Below are positions 49,101-57,041 of a stretch of 64,000 nucleotides of DNA, in pieces; position 1 is the first letter of the stretch; the number at the start of each line of letters is the position of its first letter. Made by a program: the position numbers and the translations under genes. The DNA comes from Nocardioides sp. Root1257 (GTDB taxonomy: Bacteria > Actinomycetota > Actinomycetes > Propionibacteriales > Nocardioidaceae): the NCBI RefSeq assembly GCF_001425175.1, contig NZ_LMDV01000009.1:746356-810355 (forward strand). Direction: 5' to 3'. Below the pieces are notes generated by a model, which worked only from the letters and a program-made list of their open reading frames with translations, was not told the DNA's origin and did no database searches.

Positions 49101-52100
49101 CCACCGGCGTCATCAGCGGCACGCCGACCGCCGCACTCGGTCGCTACGACGTGCACGTCACCGCCACCGACAGCGGGACCGGCGCCGAGCAGGGCTCCGT
49201 CTCGCGGGACTTCACGATCGTCGTGCTCCCGCCGGTGGGCGGCCCGTCCTCGGGCGACCCGCTCGCGGGGCTGGCCCTCAACGAGGTCAGGACGACGGGC
49301 ACCCCCGCCAAGGACTGGGTCGAGATCTACAACACCGGCGACGCCCTCGACGGTGCGGCCCTCGCCCTCGAGGACCGCGCGGGCGACACGTACGTCGTGC
49401 CCACGCAGGACGTCGCCGCCCACGGCTTCGTCGTCGTCGACGGTGCCGACCTCGACGCCGCCGGGCTCGACCTCGCAGCCGACGACACGCTCTACCTGAC
49501 CGAGGCCGACGGCACGCTCCTCGACGAGACCTCCTGGTCCTCGCGGCCGACGACCTCGTGGGCGCGCCACCCCGACGGCACCGGCGAGTTCGGCGTCGCG
49601 GCCTACGCGACCAGGGGCGCCCCCAACAGCGGCCCGCCGGAGATCAGCCCCAACGACCTGCTCGTGACCGAGGTCAACTACGACAACAACTCGACCGACT
49701 ACTACGAGTACAGCGAGATCACGAACACCACCGACCACCCGATCGACTTCTCGGCCTACGGCCTCACCGTCACCAAGAGCGGCGCGGTGATGACGCTCCA
49801 CGACCCGTCGGACACCTCCCAGCACTCGCCCACGATCAACCCGGTCATCCCGGCGCACGGGACCCAGGTCTTCTGGTGGGTCGAGAACCAGTACGGCGCC
49901 ACGCTCGACGTCGGCGCCAAGACGTCGGCGCAGTTCCGCGCGAACTACGGGATCCCCACCACGACGCCCGTGGTGCTCGTCTACGGGTTCGCCTCGATGG
50001 CCAACTCGGGCGGTGACCACAGCTTCTACATCTCGGTCAACAAGGGCAGCACGCTGGTCTCGCGGGCGTACGTCGACACCCCGTGCGCGGCCAACACCTT
50101 CAACGGTGCGGCCGTCTGCACCGCGACCAACGGCAACTACGCCGAGCACTACCGGACGCCGGCGGACCGCTCCAGCGCGGACGCGGCGGTCTGGTACAAC
50201 TCGCTGTACGCCGGGGGCGACTCCGTCGGACACCCGCTGAAGAAGGCGCTGAGCAGCCCCGCCACCGTCGACCTCGAGCAGCTCGGCTTCACCCGGGGCG
50301 TCAAGATCACGGCGACGAGCAGCACGTCGCTGACGCTGACCAACACGACGAGCTCCGCGGTCGACCTGTCCGGCTACGTGCTCGAGGACCGGGCCGGCGC
50401 CGACCACGTCCTGCCGCCCGGCACGACGCTCGCTGCCGGTGCCGACCTGGTGCTCCCGTCGAGCGACACCGGCTTCACCCTCGGCGCCACCGACTGGGTG
50501 ACGCTGCTCGCGCCGCGTGGCTACGCCTACACCGACGGCGCGGGCATCGTGGACACCACCGGGCCGCTGCTCACGGCGGTGCCCTACGACTCCAGCACCG
50601 GCGGTGAGCCGGTGATCGACGAGACCACGGGCCTGCCGCTGCCCCCGGCCGGGGGTCTCTACCGCCCGGCCGGCATCTCGGCCGCCGACGGCACCGTCTA
50701 CGTCTCCAACACCGGCGACAACGTGCTGGCGTCCATCACCGACGGAGAGACCAGCACCGTGGCGGGCTCGCTCACCGGGTACGGCGACCTCGGCGACGAG
50801 GGACCGGCCAAGGACGCGCAGCTCTACCAGCCGGGCGGCACCGCCGTCGACGCCGACGGCAACATCTACGTGGCCGACAGCGGGGACAACGTGATCCGCA
50901 AGGTGACGGCCGACGGCGTCATCCACCGCTTCGCCGGCACCGGCGTGGCGGGCGGAGCGGGCGCCACGGTCACCGCGGCCAGCACGCCCCTCAGCGTGAA
51001 CCTCTGGCACCCGAACGACGTCGCCGTCGACAGTGCGGGCAACGTGTTCATCGCGGACACCTACGACAACCGGGTCCTCGAGGTCTCCGCGGCCGGTGCG
51101 ATCTCCGTGGTCGCCGGCACCGGACGGGCCGGCTACACCGGGGACGGCACGGCCGGCCCGAGCGCGCGGCTCTCCCAGCCCGCGGGCGTCGCCGTGGACA
51201 GCGAGGAGAACGTCTACATCGCCGACGCCTCCAACAACGTCGTGCGCCGCGTCGACGGCTCGACGGGTCAGATCACCACCGTGGCGGGCGACTACGCCAA
51301 GAACCAGTCGACGAACGGCTGCCTCGGCGCCTACTCCGGCGACGGGGGACCGGCGACCTCGGCGCAGCTCAACACCCCGCAGGACGTCGCCCTCGACGGC
51401 GAGGGCAACCTCTTCATCGCCGACACCTTCAACCACGCGATCCGCCAGGTCAGCCCCGGCGGCACCATCTCGACCCTGGTCAACACCTCGGCGAAGGCCG
51501 GGACGGAGAACCTCAGCCCGGTGGGCGGCGGCTCCTTCCCGTGGGGCACGCACCTGAACACGCCGTACGCCGTGGCGGTCGACCGCACGACCAACATCGT
51601 CTACATCGCCGACACCAAGAACAACGCGGTCGCCCAGGTGGTGCACGCGGCGTTCACCGGCGACGCCTCCGGCCCGGTCGAGCCGCCCGAGCAGGTCGCG
51701 ATCACGGGCTCCGGCACGGCGGCGAACGCCTGCGCCGTCCTCCTGAACGGGCCGGTCGTCTCGGCGAGTGCGCCGACCGTCTCGGGGACCCTCGCCGTGG
51801 GCTCGACCCTCACCGCCGACGCCGGCGCGTGGTCGCCGACCCCGGACTCCTTCACCTACCAGTGGCTGCGCGACGGCGTGCCGATCAGCGGCTCGACGCA
51901 GGCGACCTACACGGCGACGACCGCCGACGCCGGTCACCTGGTGTCGGTCGCGGTCACGCCGGTCAAGGACGGCTTCTCGTCGACCAGTACGACGTCGGCG
52001 GCCGTCCTGATCCCGGTGCCGGTCGACCCGCAGGAGAAGACGCTGACGACGGTCGTGCCGACCGTCTCCGGCGGGTTCGTCGTCGGCTCGAAGGTGCGGG

Positions 52101-52603
52101 CCGTGGCCGGGGCCTGGAAGGCGGGCACCACCCCGGTGACGTCGTTCGACTACCAGTGGCTGCGCAACGGCGTCCCGATCCCCGGCGCCACGTCGGCGAC
52201 CTACACGGTGACGACGGCCGACTACCGGACCCGCGTCGCCGTCCAGGTGACCGGCGCCTACCCGACGTACACGACGGCGTCCGCGCTCTCCGCGTCGCAC
52301 GTCGTGGCGGCGGGCGCCCTGACCCGCGGGAAGCCGGCGATCCACGGCCCGGCCAAGGTCGGCCGCAGGCTGACGGCCTCCCCGGGCACCTGGCGCGCCG
52401 GGACGGTCAAGCTGACCGCCTCCCACCTGAGGTACCAGTGGTTCGCCGGCGGCAAGCGCATCGCGGGCGCCACGAAGGCGGCGTACAAGATTCCGCGGAA
52501 GCTCGCCCACCAGCGGATCACGGTCCGGGTCACCGGCCTCTACCCCGGCTACGCCACGGCCACCGCCACCTCCCGGCCGACGCCCGCCGTCAAGACCACG
52601 TGA
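46199..52603 (+). CDS. Giant secreted lamin-tail / Ig-like / NHL-repeat protein
   Basis: A 2134-residue exported protein with a signal peptide ending near residue 33 (GPAEA-A). Order: lamin-tail domain (LTD, about 38-255), two He_PIG Ig-like domains (270-361, 362-453; repeated GVAIDPATGVI-GTP), LTD (464-588); the same four-part module again (590-830, 831-919, 921-1011, 1020-1147); two more LTDs (1153-1350, 1360-1455); an NHL/beta-propeller stretch (about 1488-1814, repeats of VDxxGNxxIADxxNxxV); three C-terminal YQWL repeats (1858-1930, 1953-2025, 2044-2120). No catalytic domain, sortase motif or membrane anchor. LTDs often accompany extracellular nucleases or phosphatases; the phosphoesterase gene 38 bp downstream fits. 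Role probably binding or scaffolding; inferred. Confidence 0.88.
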   Translation: MTLLKSWRAVVAAVVTTALTATMAALVAGPAEAAVTPPDHLVIAAVWGANSDTAQWTNDWIELYNPTDADIALGTVSGGAVTSSGYSLCYRGVSTSPQKCSTTVKLTGTVKAHHYFFVWYANAHTPADDGTYPAGFTPDLDVAVKTAANGQQQGSNMGGCNTGGQVLLLDPNASNASAAATFTGDLSSPTAKAAGVVDGVGWMNAGTTQPNAAESNGATPIAGVNAGTTNACVIARTFTDGVPVDTDTNRTDFSIAAPATFAIHSQISDHVAVDAVPDTEVSRGEAMAPIQVKGRKGTGALSYAADGLPDGVAIDPATGVIGGTPAETDALQGYPVTVTVTDSSPTGAETATTSFTLTVSSTLRVDAQADVTVRKGTALEPIQISAHGGTPDYQYAATGLPSGVAIDPATGVVSGTPTAPVGRYAVHATATDSGVGGAAQSASVDFTIVERPKASSPGGGDALTALRINEVRATGTPGDDWVEIVNTGAAVTGAAVSIVDVDGATYHVPTQDVAAHGFVVVDGSDLDAAGLDLTTGTTLDLTSADDTLLDETTLTSLPSTSWARFPDGTGDFAVAKHDTRGATNSVPAAYATDHLVVAAVYGADGTAFNSDWVELYNPTDEPVVLGTIDGNGVVTPNYYQCYRSNSSNTCSSMKLYGTVQPHHYFLVWNGHNADANVDAHSKGVPPAGITPDLDFRYGSNDTNSAATKAANDPSGQSNNGFGGCNTGGQLWLLNASSNGVAPGGDMSSVSARAAGVVDGVGWTANGATQPTGAESTGAETVTGLSSGTNNACVITRRYASGYAIDSDANSTDFTTVQDPGTVVLHAQASDRVAITPIGATEISLNGPMDPIQVEATAIWGDLTYAATGLPGGISIDPSTGIISGTPTASDELGDYPVTVTVSDDVPSDTATTSFTLTVSKVLRLDPISDLSVHQGAALTGVHATAHGGFPGYTYAATGLPAGVAIDPATGVISGTPTAALGRYDVHVTATDSGTGAEQGSVSRDFTIVVLPPVGGPSSGDPLAGLALNEVRTTGTPAKDWVEIYNTGDALDGAALALEDRAGDTYVVPTQDVAAHGFVVVDGADLDAAGLDLAADDTLYLTEADGTLLDETSWSSRPTTSWARHPDGTGEFGVAAYATRGAPNSGPPEISPNDLLVTEVNYDNNSTDYYEYSEITNTTDHPIDFSAYGLTVTKSGAVMTLHDPSDTSQHSPTINPVIPAHGTQVFWWVENQYGATLDVGAKTSAQFRANYGIPTTTPVVLVYGFASMANSGGDHSFYISVNKGSTLVSRAYVDTPCAANTFNGAAVCTATNGNYAEHYRTPADRSSADAAVWYNSLYAGGDSVGHPLKKALSSPATVDLEQLGFTRGVKITATSSTSLTLTNTTSSAVDLSGYVLEDRAGADHVLPPGTTLAAGADLVLPSSDTGFTLGATDWVTLLAPRGYAYTDGAGIVDTTGPLLTAVPYDSSTGGEPVIDETTGLPLPPAGGLYRPAGISAADGTVYVSNTGDNVLASITDGETSTVAGSLTGYGDLGDEGPAKDAQLYQPGGTAVDADGNIYVADSGDNVIRKVTADGVIHRFAGTGVAGGAGATVTAASTPLSVNLWHPNDVAVDSAGNVFIADTYDNRVLEVSAAGAISVVAGTGRAGYTGDGTAGPSARLSQPAGVAVDSEENVYIADASNNVVRRVDGSTGQITTVAGDYAKNQSTNGCLGAYSGDGGPATSAQLNTPQDVALDGEGNLFIADTFNHAIRQVSPGGTISTLVNTSAKAGTENLSPVGGGSFPWGTHLNTPYAVAVDRTTNIVYIADTKNNAVAQVVHAAFTGDASGPVEPPEQVAITGSGTAANACAVLLNGPVVSASAPTVSGTLAVGSTLTADAGAWSPTPDSFTYQWLRDGVPISGSTQATYTATTADAGHLVSVAVTPVKDGFSSTSTTSAAVLIPVPVDPQEKTLTTVVPTVSGGFVVGSKVRAVAGAWKAGTTPVTSFDYQWLRNGVPIPGATSATYTVTTADYRTRVAVQVTGAYPTYTTASALSASHVVAAGALTRGKPAIHGPAKVGRRLTASPGTWRAGTVKLTASHLRYQWFAGGKRIAGATKAAYKIPRKLAHQRITVRVTGLYPGYATATATSRPTPAVKTT

Positions 52604-52641
52604 CAGCCTCCGCACCCGAGCGCGCAGAAGAGAAGGAACCC

Positions 52642-54558
52642 ATGACTGACAACAGCACCAGCCCGCTCGACACCCACGCCAAGCGACGCACGGTGGTGAT
52701 GGGCGCGGCCGCCGTCGCGGGTGCGGCCGGCATGTCCGGGCTGCTCCCGAGCCGGCTCGAGGCGGCCGCGGCGGCGGAGCCGGAGGAGTTCGACCTCTCG
52801 AAGGTCAAGCACGTCGTCTACGTGATGCAGGAGAACCGCTCGTTCGACCACTACTTCGGGACCTTCCCCGGCGTCCGTGGCTTCGACGATCCGGACGCGA
52901 TGACCCTGGCCAACGGCAACTCGGTCTTCCAGCAGCCCGACCCGTCGAACCCCGACGGCTACCTGCTCCCGTTCCACATGGACACGAAGAACACCGGCGC
53001 CGCGGCCGTCCCGTCGCTCTCCCACGACTGGCGCGACCAGCACGCGTCGTGGAACAAGGGCGCGATGGACGGCTGGCTGAGCACGCACGTCGCCTCGGAC
53101 GGCGCGGCGAAGGGCAGCTTCACCATGGGCTACATGGAGCAGCAGGACATCCCGTTCCACTGGGCGCTCGCGGAGCGCTTCACGCTGCTCGACAATTACC
53201 ACTGCTCGGTGATGGGGCCGACCTACCCCAACCGCGCGATCTGGATGTCCGGCACCAACGACCCGCAGGGCGAGCAGGGCGGGCCGATCCTCGAGACGGT
53301 GGCGCCCAACACGCTGACCTGGAAGTCCGCGGCCGAGGTGCTGTACGACGCCGGCTACAGCATCAAGACCTACTCGAGCTCGGGGTCGTACAACTACTTC
53401 AAGTGGTGGAAGAGCTTCAAGACCACCGGCCAGGTGGACACCGAGCTCTACAACTGGGCGACCGGCAACGGCACCCTCTTCGGCAACGGGACGCCCGGCG
53501 GCGCCGGCAACCCGCTCGCTCCGACGAAGGCCCAGGTCGGCTACCTCGCGTTCGAGGAGGACTGCGCCAACGGGACGCTCGCCGACGTGACGTGGCTCTT
53601 CCCCGACGGCCCGTACGCCTCGGACGAGCACCCGCCGAACACGCCGGCCGCCGGTGCCTACTTCCTCGCGTCGAAGCTCGAGGCGCTGGCCGCCAACCCG
53701 GACCTGTGGAGCTCGACCGTCTTCATCATCAACTACGACGAGAACGACGGGTTCTTCGACCACGTGCCGCCGCCGGTGCCGGACCCCGAGCTGCACCCCG
53801 AGGAGTACGTCCACATGCCCTCGCCGCGCGGTACGCCGGGCGGCGGGCTGCCCGCCGGGGCCGGGTTCCGCGTGCCGTGCCTGATCATCTCGCCGTGGAC
53901 CGTGGGCGGGCACGTCTACTCCCAGGTCGCCGACCACACCTCGCCGCTGCAGCTGATCGAGGCGATCACGGCGGCCGGCGGGCTCGCCGGCACGGGGCCG
54001 GTCACCTTCGACGCGATCACGCCGTGGCGTCGCTCGACCTTCGACGACCTCGCCGGCGCGTTCCAGGCGGTGCCGCAGGCAGCGCCCGACGACGCGGAGT
54101 TCGACCCGGCGGCGCGCCAGGCGAACTACTCCGCCCAGCTGACGGCCTCCGCGCTCCCGATGCCCGCCCGTCCGACGGCCGCGCAGACGGTGCCGCACCA
54201 GCTCCCCGAGGAGCAGCCGGCAGCGACGACCACCTCCTCGACCGCGGCATCGGCGACGCCGGCCGCGATGGTGGCGGTCGCACCGGCGAAGAGCTCGGTC
54301 ACCGTGACCGAGACGGTCCGCTCAGGGCGCAAGGCCGCGCTGAGGGTCGTGGGTGCCAAGCCGGCGAGCCGGGTCGTCGTGCGCCACGCGCACGGTGCCG
54401 TGGTCGGGCGGGTCGTCGCCGCTGCGGACGGCACGGCCGCGCTGCGGATCAGCACGCGGCACCTGAAGGCCGGGCGCCAGCACCGCTACACCGTCATGTA
54501 CGTCGACGCGGCCGGTCACCACCACACCCGCAACGTGGCGTTCAAGGTCACCCACTGA
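52642..54558 (+). CDS. Tat-exported phospholipase C / phosphoesterase family protein
   Basis: A 638-residue enzyme of the phosphocholine-PLC/acid phosphatase family. A twin-arginine signal (AKRRTVVMG, residues 13-21, then a hydrophobic stretch) directs folded export. The catalytic motif is VMQENRSFDHYFGTFPGVRG (about 61-80), with the second metal motif YDENDGFFDHVPPP (D366 to H374) and the SPWTVGGHVYSQVADHTSP block. After the catalytic part, an Ala/Thr-rich linker leads to a C-terminal beta domain (about 555-638) different from the usual PLC C-terminal domain. Hydrolyses phospholipids or other phosphodiesters outside the cell. AAGGA lies 5 nt before the ATG; co-transcribed with the giant LTD protein. 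Confidence 0.9.
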   Translation: MTDNSTSPLDTHAKRRTVVMGAAAVAGAAGMSGLLPSRLEAAAAAEPEEFDLSKVKHVVYVMQENRSFDHYFGTFPGVRGFDDPDAMTLANGNSVFQQPDPSNPDGYLLPFHMDTKNTGAAAVPSLSHDWRDQHASWNKGAMDGWLSTHVASDGAAKGSFTMGYMEQQDIPFHWALAERFTLLDNYHCSVMGPTYPNRAIWMSGTNDPQGEQGGPILETVAPNTLTWKSAAEVLYDAGYSIKTYSSSGSYNYFKWWKSFKTTGQVDTELYNWATGNGTLFGNGTPGGAGNPLAPTKAQVGYLAFEEDCANGTLADVTWLFPDGPYASDEHPPNTPAAGAYFLASKLEALAANPDLWSSTVFIINYDENDGFFDHVPPPVPDPELHPEEYVHMPSPRGTPGGGLPAGAGFRVPCLIISPWTVGGHVYSQVADHTSPLQLIEAITAAGGLAGTGPVTFDAITPWRRSTFDDLAGAFQAVPQAAPDDAEFDPAARQANYSAQLTASALPMPARPTAAQTVPHQLPEEQPAATTTSSTAASATPAAMVAVAPAKSSVTVTETVRSGRKAALRVVGAKPASRVVVRHAHGAVVGRVVAAADGTAALRISTRHLKAGRQHRYTVMYVDAAGHHHTRNVAFKVTH

Positions 54559-54580
54559 GGGTGGTCGGACCGCGGCCCGG

Positions 54581-55450
54581 TCAGGCGCCGACGGCCAGCG
54601 TCGGCCGGGGGCGCAGGAGCGGTCGGAGGACGCCGGCGACGGCCTGACCGATCGGTCCCTGCAGGCCCGGCCGCGAGCAGACGTAGAGCTGCAGCGGCTC
54701 CGGCGTGGGCAGGTCGCTGACCGGCACCAGGCCCTGCGGGGCGTGCCCGAGCGTGGCCATCAGCGCGACGCCCAGCCCCGCGGCGACGGCGGCCTGCACC
54801 CCGGCGAGCTGGGTGGCCTCGGCGCCGATGACCGCCGGGATGTCGTGGCCCGACAGGGTCTCGAGCGCCCGGGTGCGCAGCGAGCACGGGTTGTCGAAGG
54901 CGACCACGGGCACCGGCGTCGACCCGTCGGGACGCGTCCAGGTGGGTGCGGCGTACCAGGACAGGTCGAGCTCGCCGACCAGCTCCGCCCGCGGGCCTTC
55001 GGCCTGCAGGAGCAGCGCGAGGTCGACGGCTCCGGTGGCGACGCTCTCGCGGAGCCGGGCGCCGCGGTCGAGGCGGAACCTGACCCGGTGGTCGGGGGCC
55101 GCCTCCGCGAGGCCGGCGGCGAGCGCGGGGAGCAGCTGGGCCGCGGCGTGCTCGGTGGAGCCGATCGTGATCGTCTCCTCCACCTGCACGCCGAAGCCAC
55201 GCAGCGTGTCGTCGTGGAGGGCGAGGATCCGCCGGGCCTGCACGAGGAGCTGCTCGCCGTCGGTGGTGAAGCGCGAGCCGCGACCGTGGCGCACCACCAG
55301 CGCGCGCCCGGTCGCGGACTCGAGGCGGCGCACGTGCTGGCTGACCGCCCCCTGGCTCAGGTGCAGCGAGGAGGCGGCGCGCTGGAAGCCGCCGCAGTCG
55401 GCGATGGCGACGAGGCTCCGCAGAGGTGCAATGTCGAGTGTGCCGCTCAT
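54581..55450 (-). CDS. LysR-family transcriptional regulator of the monooxygenase/ABC operon
   Basis: A 289-residue regulator. The winged helix-turn-helix is LVAIADCGGFQRAASSLHLS and QGAVSQHVRRLESATGRALV (about residues 11-52); the co-inducer domain follows from about 90. Such regulators typically activate a divergent operon and repress themselves. ATG at 55450 follows a TAACCT box by 7 nt. The 130-bp gap to the divergent monooxygenase gene contains three ATCAC/GTGAT half-sites. The effector is unknown; by analogy with sulfur-scavenging operons it could be sulfate or a sulfonate metabolite. Confidence 0.9.
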   Translation of the reverse strand: MSGTLDIAPLRSLVAIADCGGFQRAASSLHLSQGAVSQHVRRLESATGRALVVRHGRGSRFTTDGEQLLVQARRILALHDDTLRGFGVQVEETITIGSTEHAAAQLLPALAAGLAEAAPDHRVRFRLDRGARLRESVATGAVDLALLLQAEGPRAELVGELDLSWYAAPTWTRPDGSTPVPVVAFDNPCSLRTRALETLSGHDIPAVIGAEATQLAGVQAAVAAGLGVALMATLGHAPQGLVPVSDLPTPEPLQLYVCSRPGLQGPIGQAVAGVLRPLLRPRPTLAVGA

Positions 55451-55457
55451 ATTTGTC

Positions 55458-55463
55458 AGGTTA
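55458..55463 (-). promoter_or_regulatory. Leaderless-type -10 box (TAACCT) for the LysR gene
   Basis: On the minus strand TAACCT is 7 nt before the ATG at 55450. Confidence 0.45.
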
Positions 55464-55474
55464 GCGGACGCGCC

Positions 55475-55502
55475 ATCACGGGGGGTGATCGGTCCGCATC
55501 AC
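55475..55502. promoter_or_regulatory. LysR-type operator with three alternating half-sites
   Basis: ATCAC (55475-55479), GTGAT (55485-55489) and ATCAC (55498-55502) alternate, giving a 5+5 dyad with a 5-bp spacer and a second with an 8-bp spacer. It lies just upstream of the operon -35 box, where LysR regulators bind. Confidence 0.6.
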
Positions 55503-55511
55503 GAAGTGTCG

Positions 55512-55541
55512 TTGGAGTCCCGGCCTAAAGTCATCTAAATT
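55512..55541 (+). promoter_or_regulatory. Promoter of the monooxygenase/ABC operon
   Basis: TTGGAG (55512-55517) and TAAATT (55536-55541) are 18 bp apart, 40 bp before the ATG, which has GGAGGAGGGCGGGG as leader. Confidence 0.55.
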
Positions 55542-55580
55542 GGTCGACATAAGAGGAAAACTCGGAGGAGGGCGGGGCAG

Positions 55581-56954
55581 ATGGTCACGAAGCGACAGAT
55601 CCACCTCGGTGCCGTGCCCTACGGCACCGGCGGCCCGGGCAGCCACACGCTGTGGTTGGACCCGGAGATCCCCGGCGACGCCTCGGTCGACGTCGACTGG
55701 TTCACGGGCATCGCGCAGCTGGCCGAGCAGGGCAAGTTCGACCTGGTCTTCATCGTCGACAGCCAGTTCATCACGCCGTACTCGCCGCCCCACTACCTCA
55801 ACCGGCTCGAGCCCCTGACGCTGCTCAGCGCGCTGGCCGTTCAGACGGAGCGGATCGGCCTGGTCGGCACGGCGACCACCAGCTTCAACAGCCCCTTCAA
55901 CCTGGTCCGCCGGCTCGGCTCGCTCGACCTGATCAGCCGCGGCCGTGCGGGCTGGAACGTCGTGACGACCGGTGACGCCGGCACCGCGGGCAACTACGGG
56001 CTCGACGACCACTACGACTACGACACCCGCTACGGGCGGGCGCAGGAGTACGTCGAGCTCGCCCGGGCGCTCTGGGACTCCTACGAGGACGACGCCTTCG
56101 TCCGCGACCGCGAGAGCGGTGTCTTCCTCGACCGCAGCAAGCAGCACGTGCTCGACCACGAGGGGCAGTACTTCAAGGTCCGCGGTCCCCTCAACCTGGT
56201 CCGCTCCGCGCAGGGACACCCCGTGGTCTTCCAGGCCGGTGACTCCGACCAGGGCCGCGACCTCGGCGCCAGCGTCGGAGAGGGCATCTTCACCCACGCG
56301 CCGGACATCCCCGCGGGCCAGGCGTTCTACCAGGACCTCAAGGGCCGGGCCCGCGACCGGTTCGGCCGCGATCCCGAGCACCTGGTGATCATGCCGGGCA
56401 TCAAGGTCGTCGTCGGCGACACCGACGAGGAGGCCCGCGAGATCGAGGCGTTCAACAACGACCGCGACCACACCTTCGGCGCGGCCCTCGCGGAGTTCGG
56501 CCGCCCCTTCGGCTGGCACGACTTCACGCAGTACGACCTGGACGCGCCGTTCCCGGTCGAGACCCTCGAGCTCGGCCGCCGTTCCTTCTACACGCAGGCG
56601 AAGGCGATCACCGAGCGCGCCGCGGAGAACGGCTGGACGCTGCGCCAGACCGTCGAGGCGACGCGCTACTTCCGCAAGAGCGAGTTCGTCGGGTCGGCGG
56701 CCACCGTCGCCGACAAGCTCGTCGAGTGGTGGGAGGCCCGTGCCTGCGACGGCTTCAACATCGGTGTCGACCACCCCTCGAACTTCCGCCGCGTCGTCGA
56801 GGAGGTCGTCCCGATCCTCCAGGAGCGCGGTGTCTTCCGCGCCGACTACGACGCGACCACCCTGCGCGGGCATCTCGGGCTGCCCGTGCCCGTCAACCGG
56901 CACACCGCCGCCCGTCACCTGGCTGACGACCAGGGCGCCGGCGTCCCGGCCTGA
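55581..56954 (+). CDS. NtaA/SnaA/DszA-type FMN-dependent monooxygenase
   Basis: A 457-residue two-component flavin monooxygenase of the LLM class. Signatures of the Nta/Sna/Dsz branch are QIHLGAVPYGTGGPGSHTLW at the start, RLEPLTLLSALAVQTERIGL, the flavin-site block RGRAGWNVVTTGDAGTAGNY (about 114-133), and the linker YFKVRGPLNL. Members oxidise nitrilotriacetate, dibenzothiophene sulfones or related compounds with FMNH2 from a partner reductase. Its substrate is unknown; the sulfonate-type LLM genes downstream favour an organosulfur compound. First gene of the operon; 87 bp before the binding-protein gene. Confidence 0.9.
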   Translation: MVTKRQIHLGAVPYGTGGPGSHTLWLDPEIPGDASVDVDWFTGIAQLAEQGKFDLVFIVDSQFITPYSPPHYLNRLEPLTLLSALAVQTERIGLVGTATTSFNSPFNLVRRLGSLDLISRGRAGWNVVTTGDAGTAGNYGLDDHYDYDTRYGRAQEYVELARALWDSYEDDAFVRDRESGVFLDRSKQHVLDHEGQYFKVRGPLNLVRSAQGHPVVFQAGDSDQGRDLGASVGEGIFTHAPDIPAGQAFYQDLKGRARDRFGRDPEHLVIMPGIKVVVGDTDEEAREIEAFNNDRDHTFGAALAEFGRPFGWHDFTQYDLDAPFPVETLELGRRSFYTQAKAITERAAENGWTLRQTVEATRYFRKSEFVGSAATVADKLVEWWEARACDGFNIGVDHPSNFRRVVEEVVPILQERGVFRADYDATTLRGHLGLPVPVNRHTAARHLADDQGAGVPA

Positions 56955-57041
56955 GCTCCGGGCGCCCGGCCAGCACCCGGCTGGGCGCCCGGTCCTTCCT
57001 CGACCGTCACCACCCCGAGTCCCCCGAAAGGCAACACCACG

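Noticed and set aside
49900..50600. A nuclease or phosphatase active site within the third lamin-tail region of the giant protein
   Set aside because: No HNH, EEP or PhoD-type motif is present; the stretch reads as further LTD-like beta sandwiches.
46190..52615. A 2141-codon open frame on the minus strand opposite the giant LTD protein
   Set aside because: It is the mirror of a high-GC gene: the translation is Arg/Gly/Val-rich without domains, while the plus strand has a signal peptide and clear repeats.
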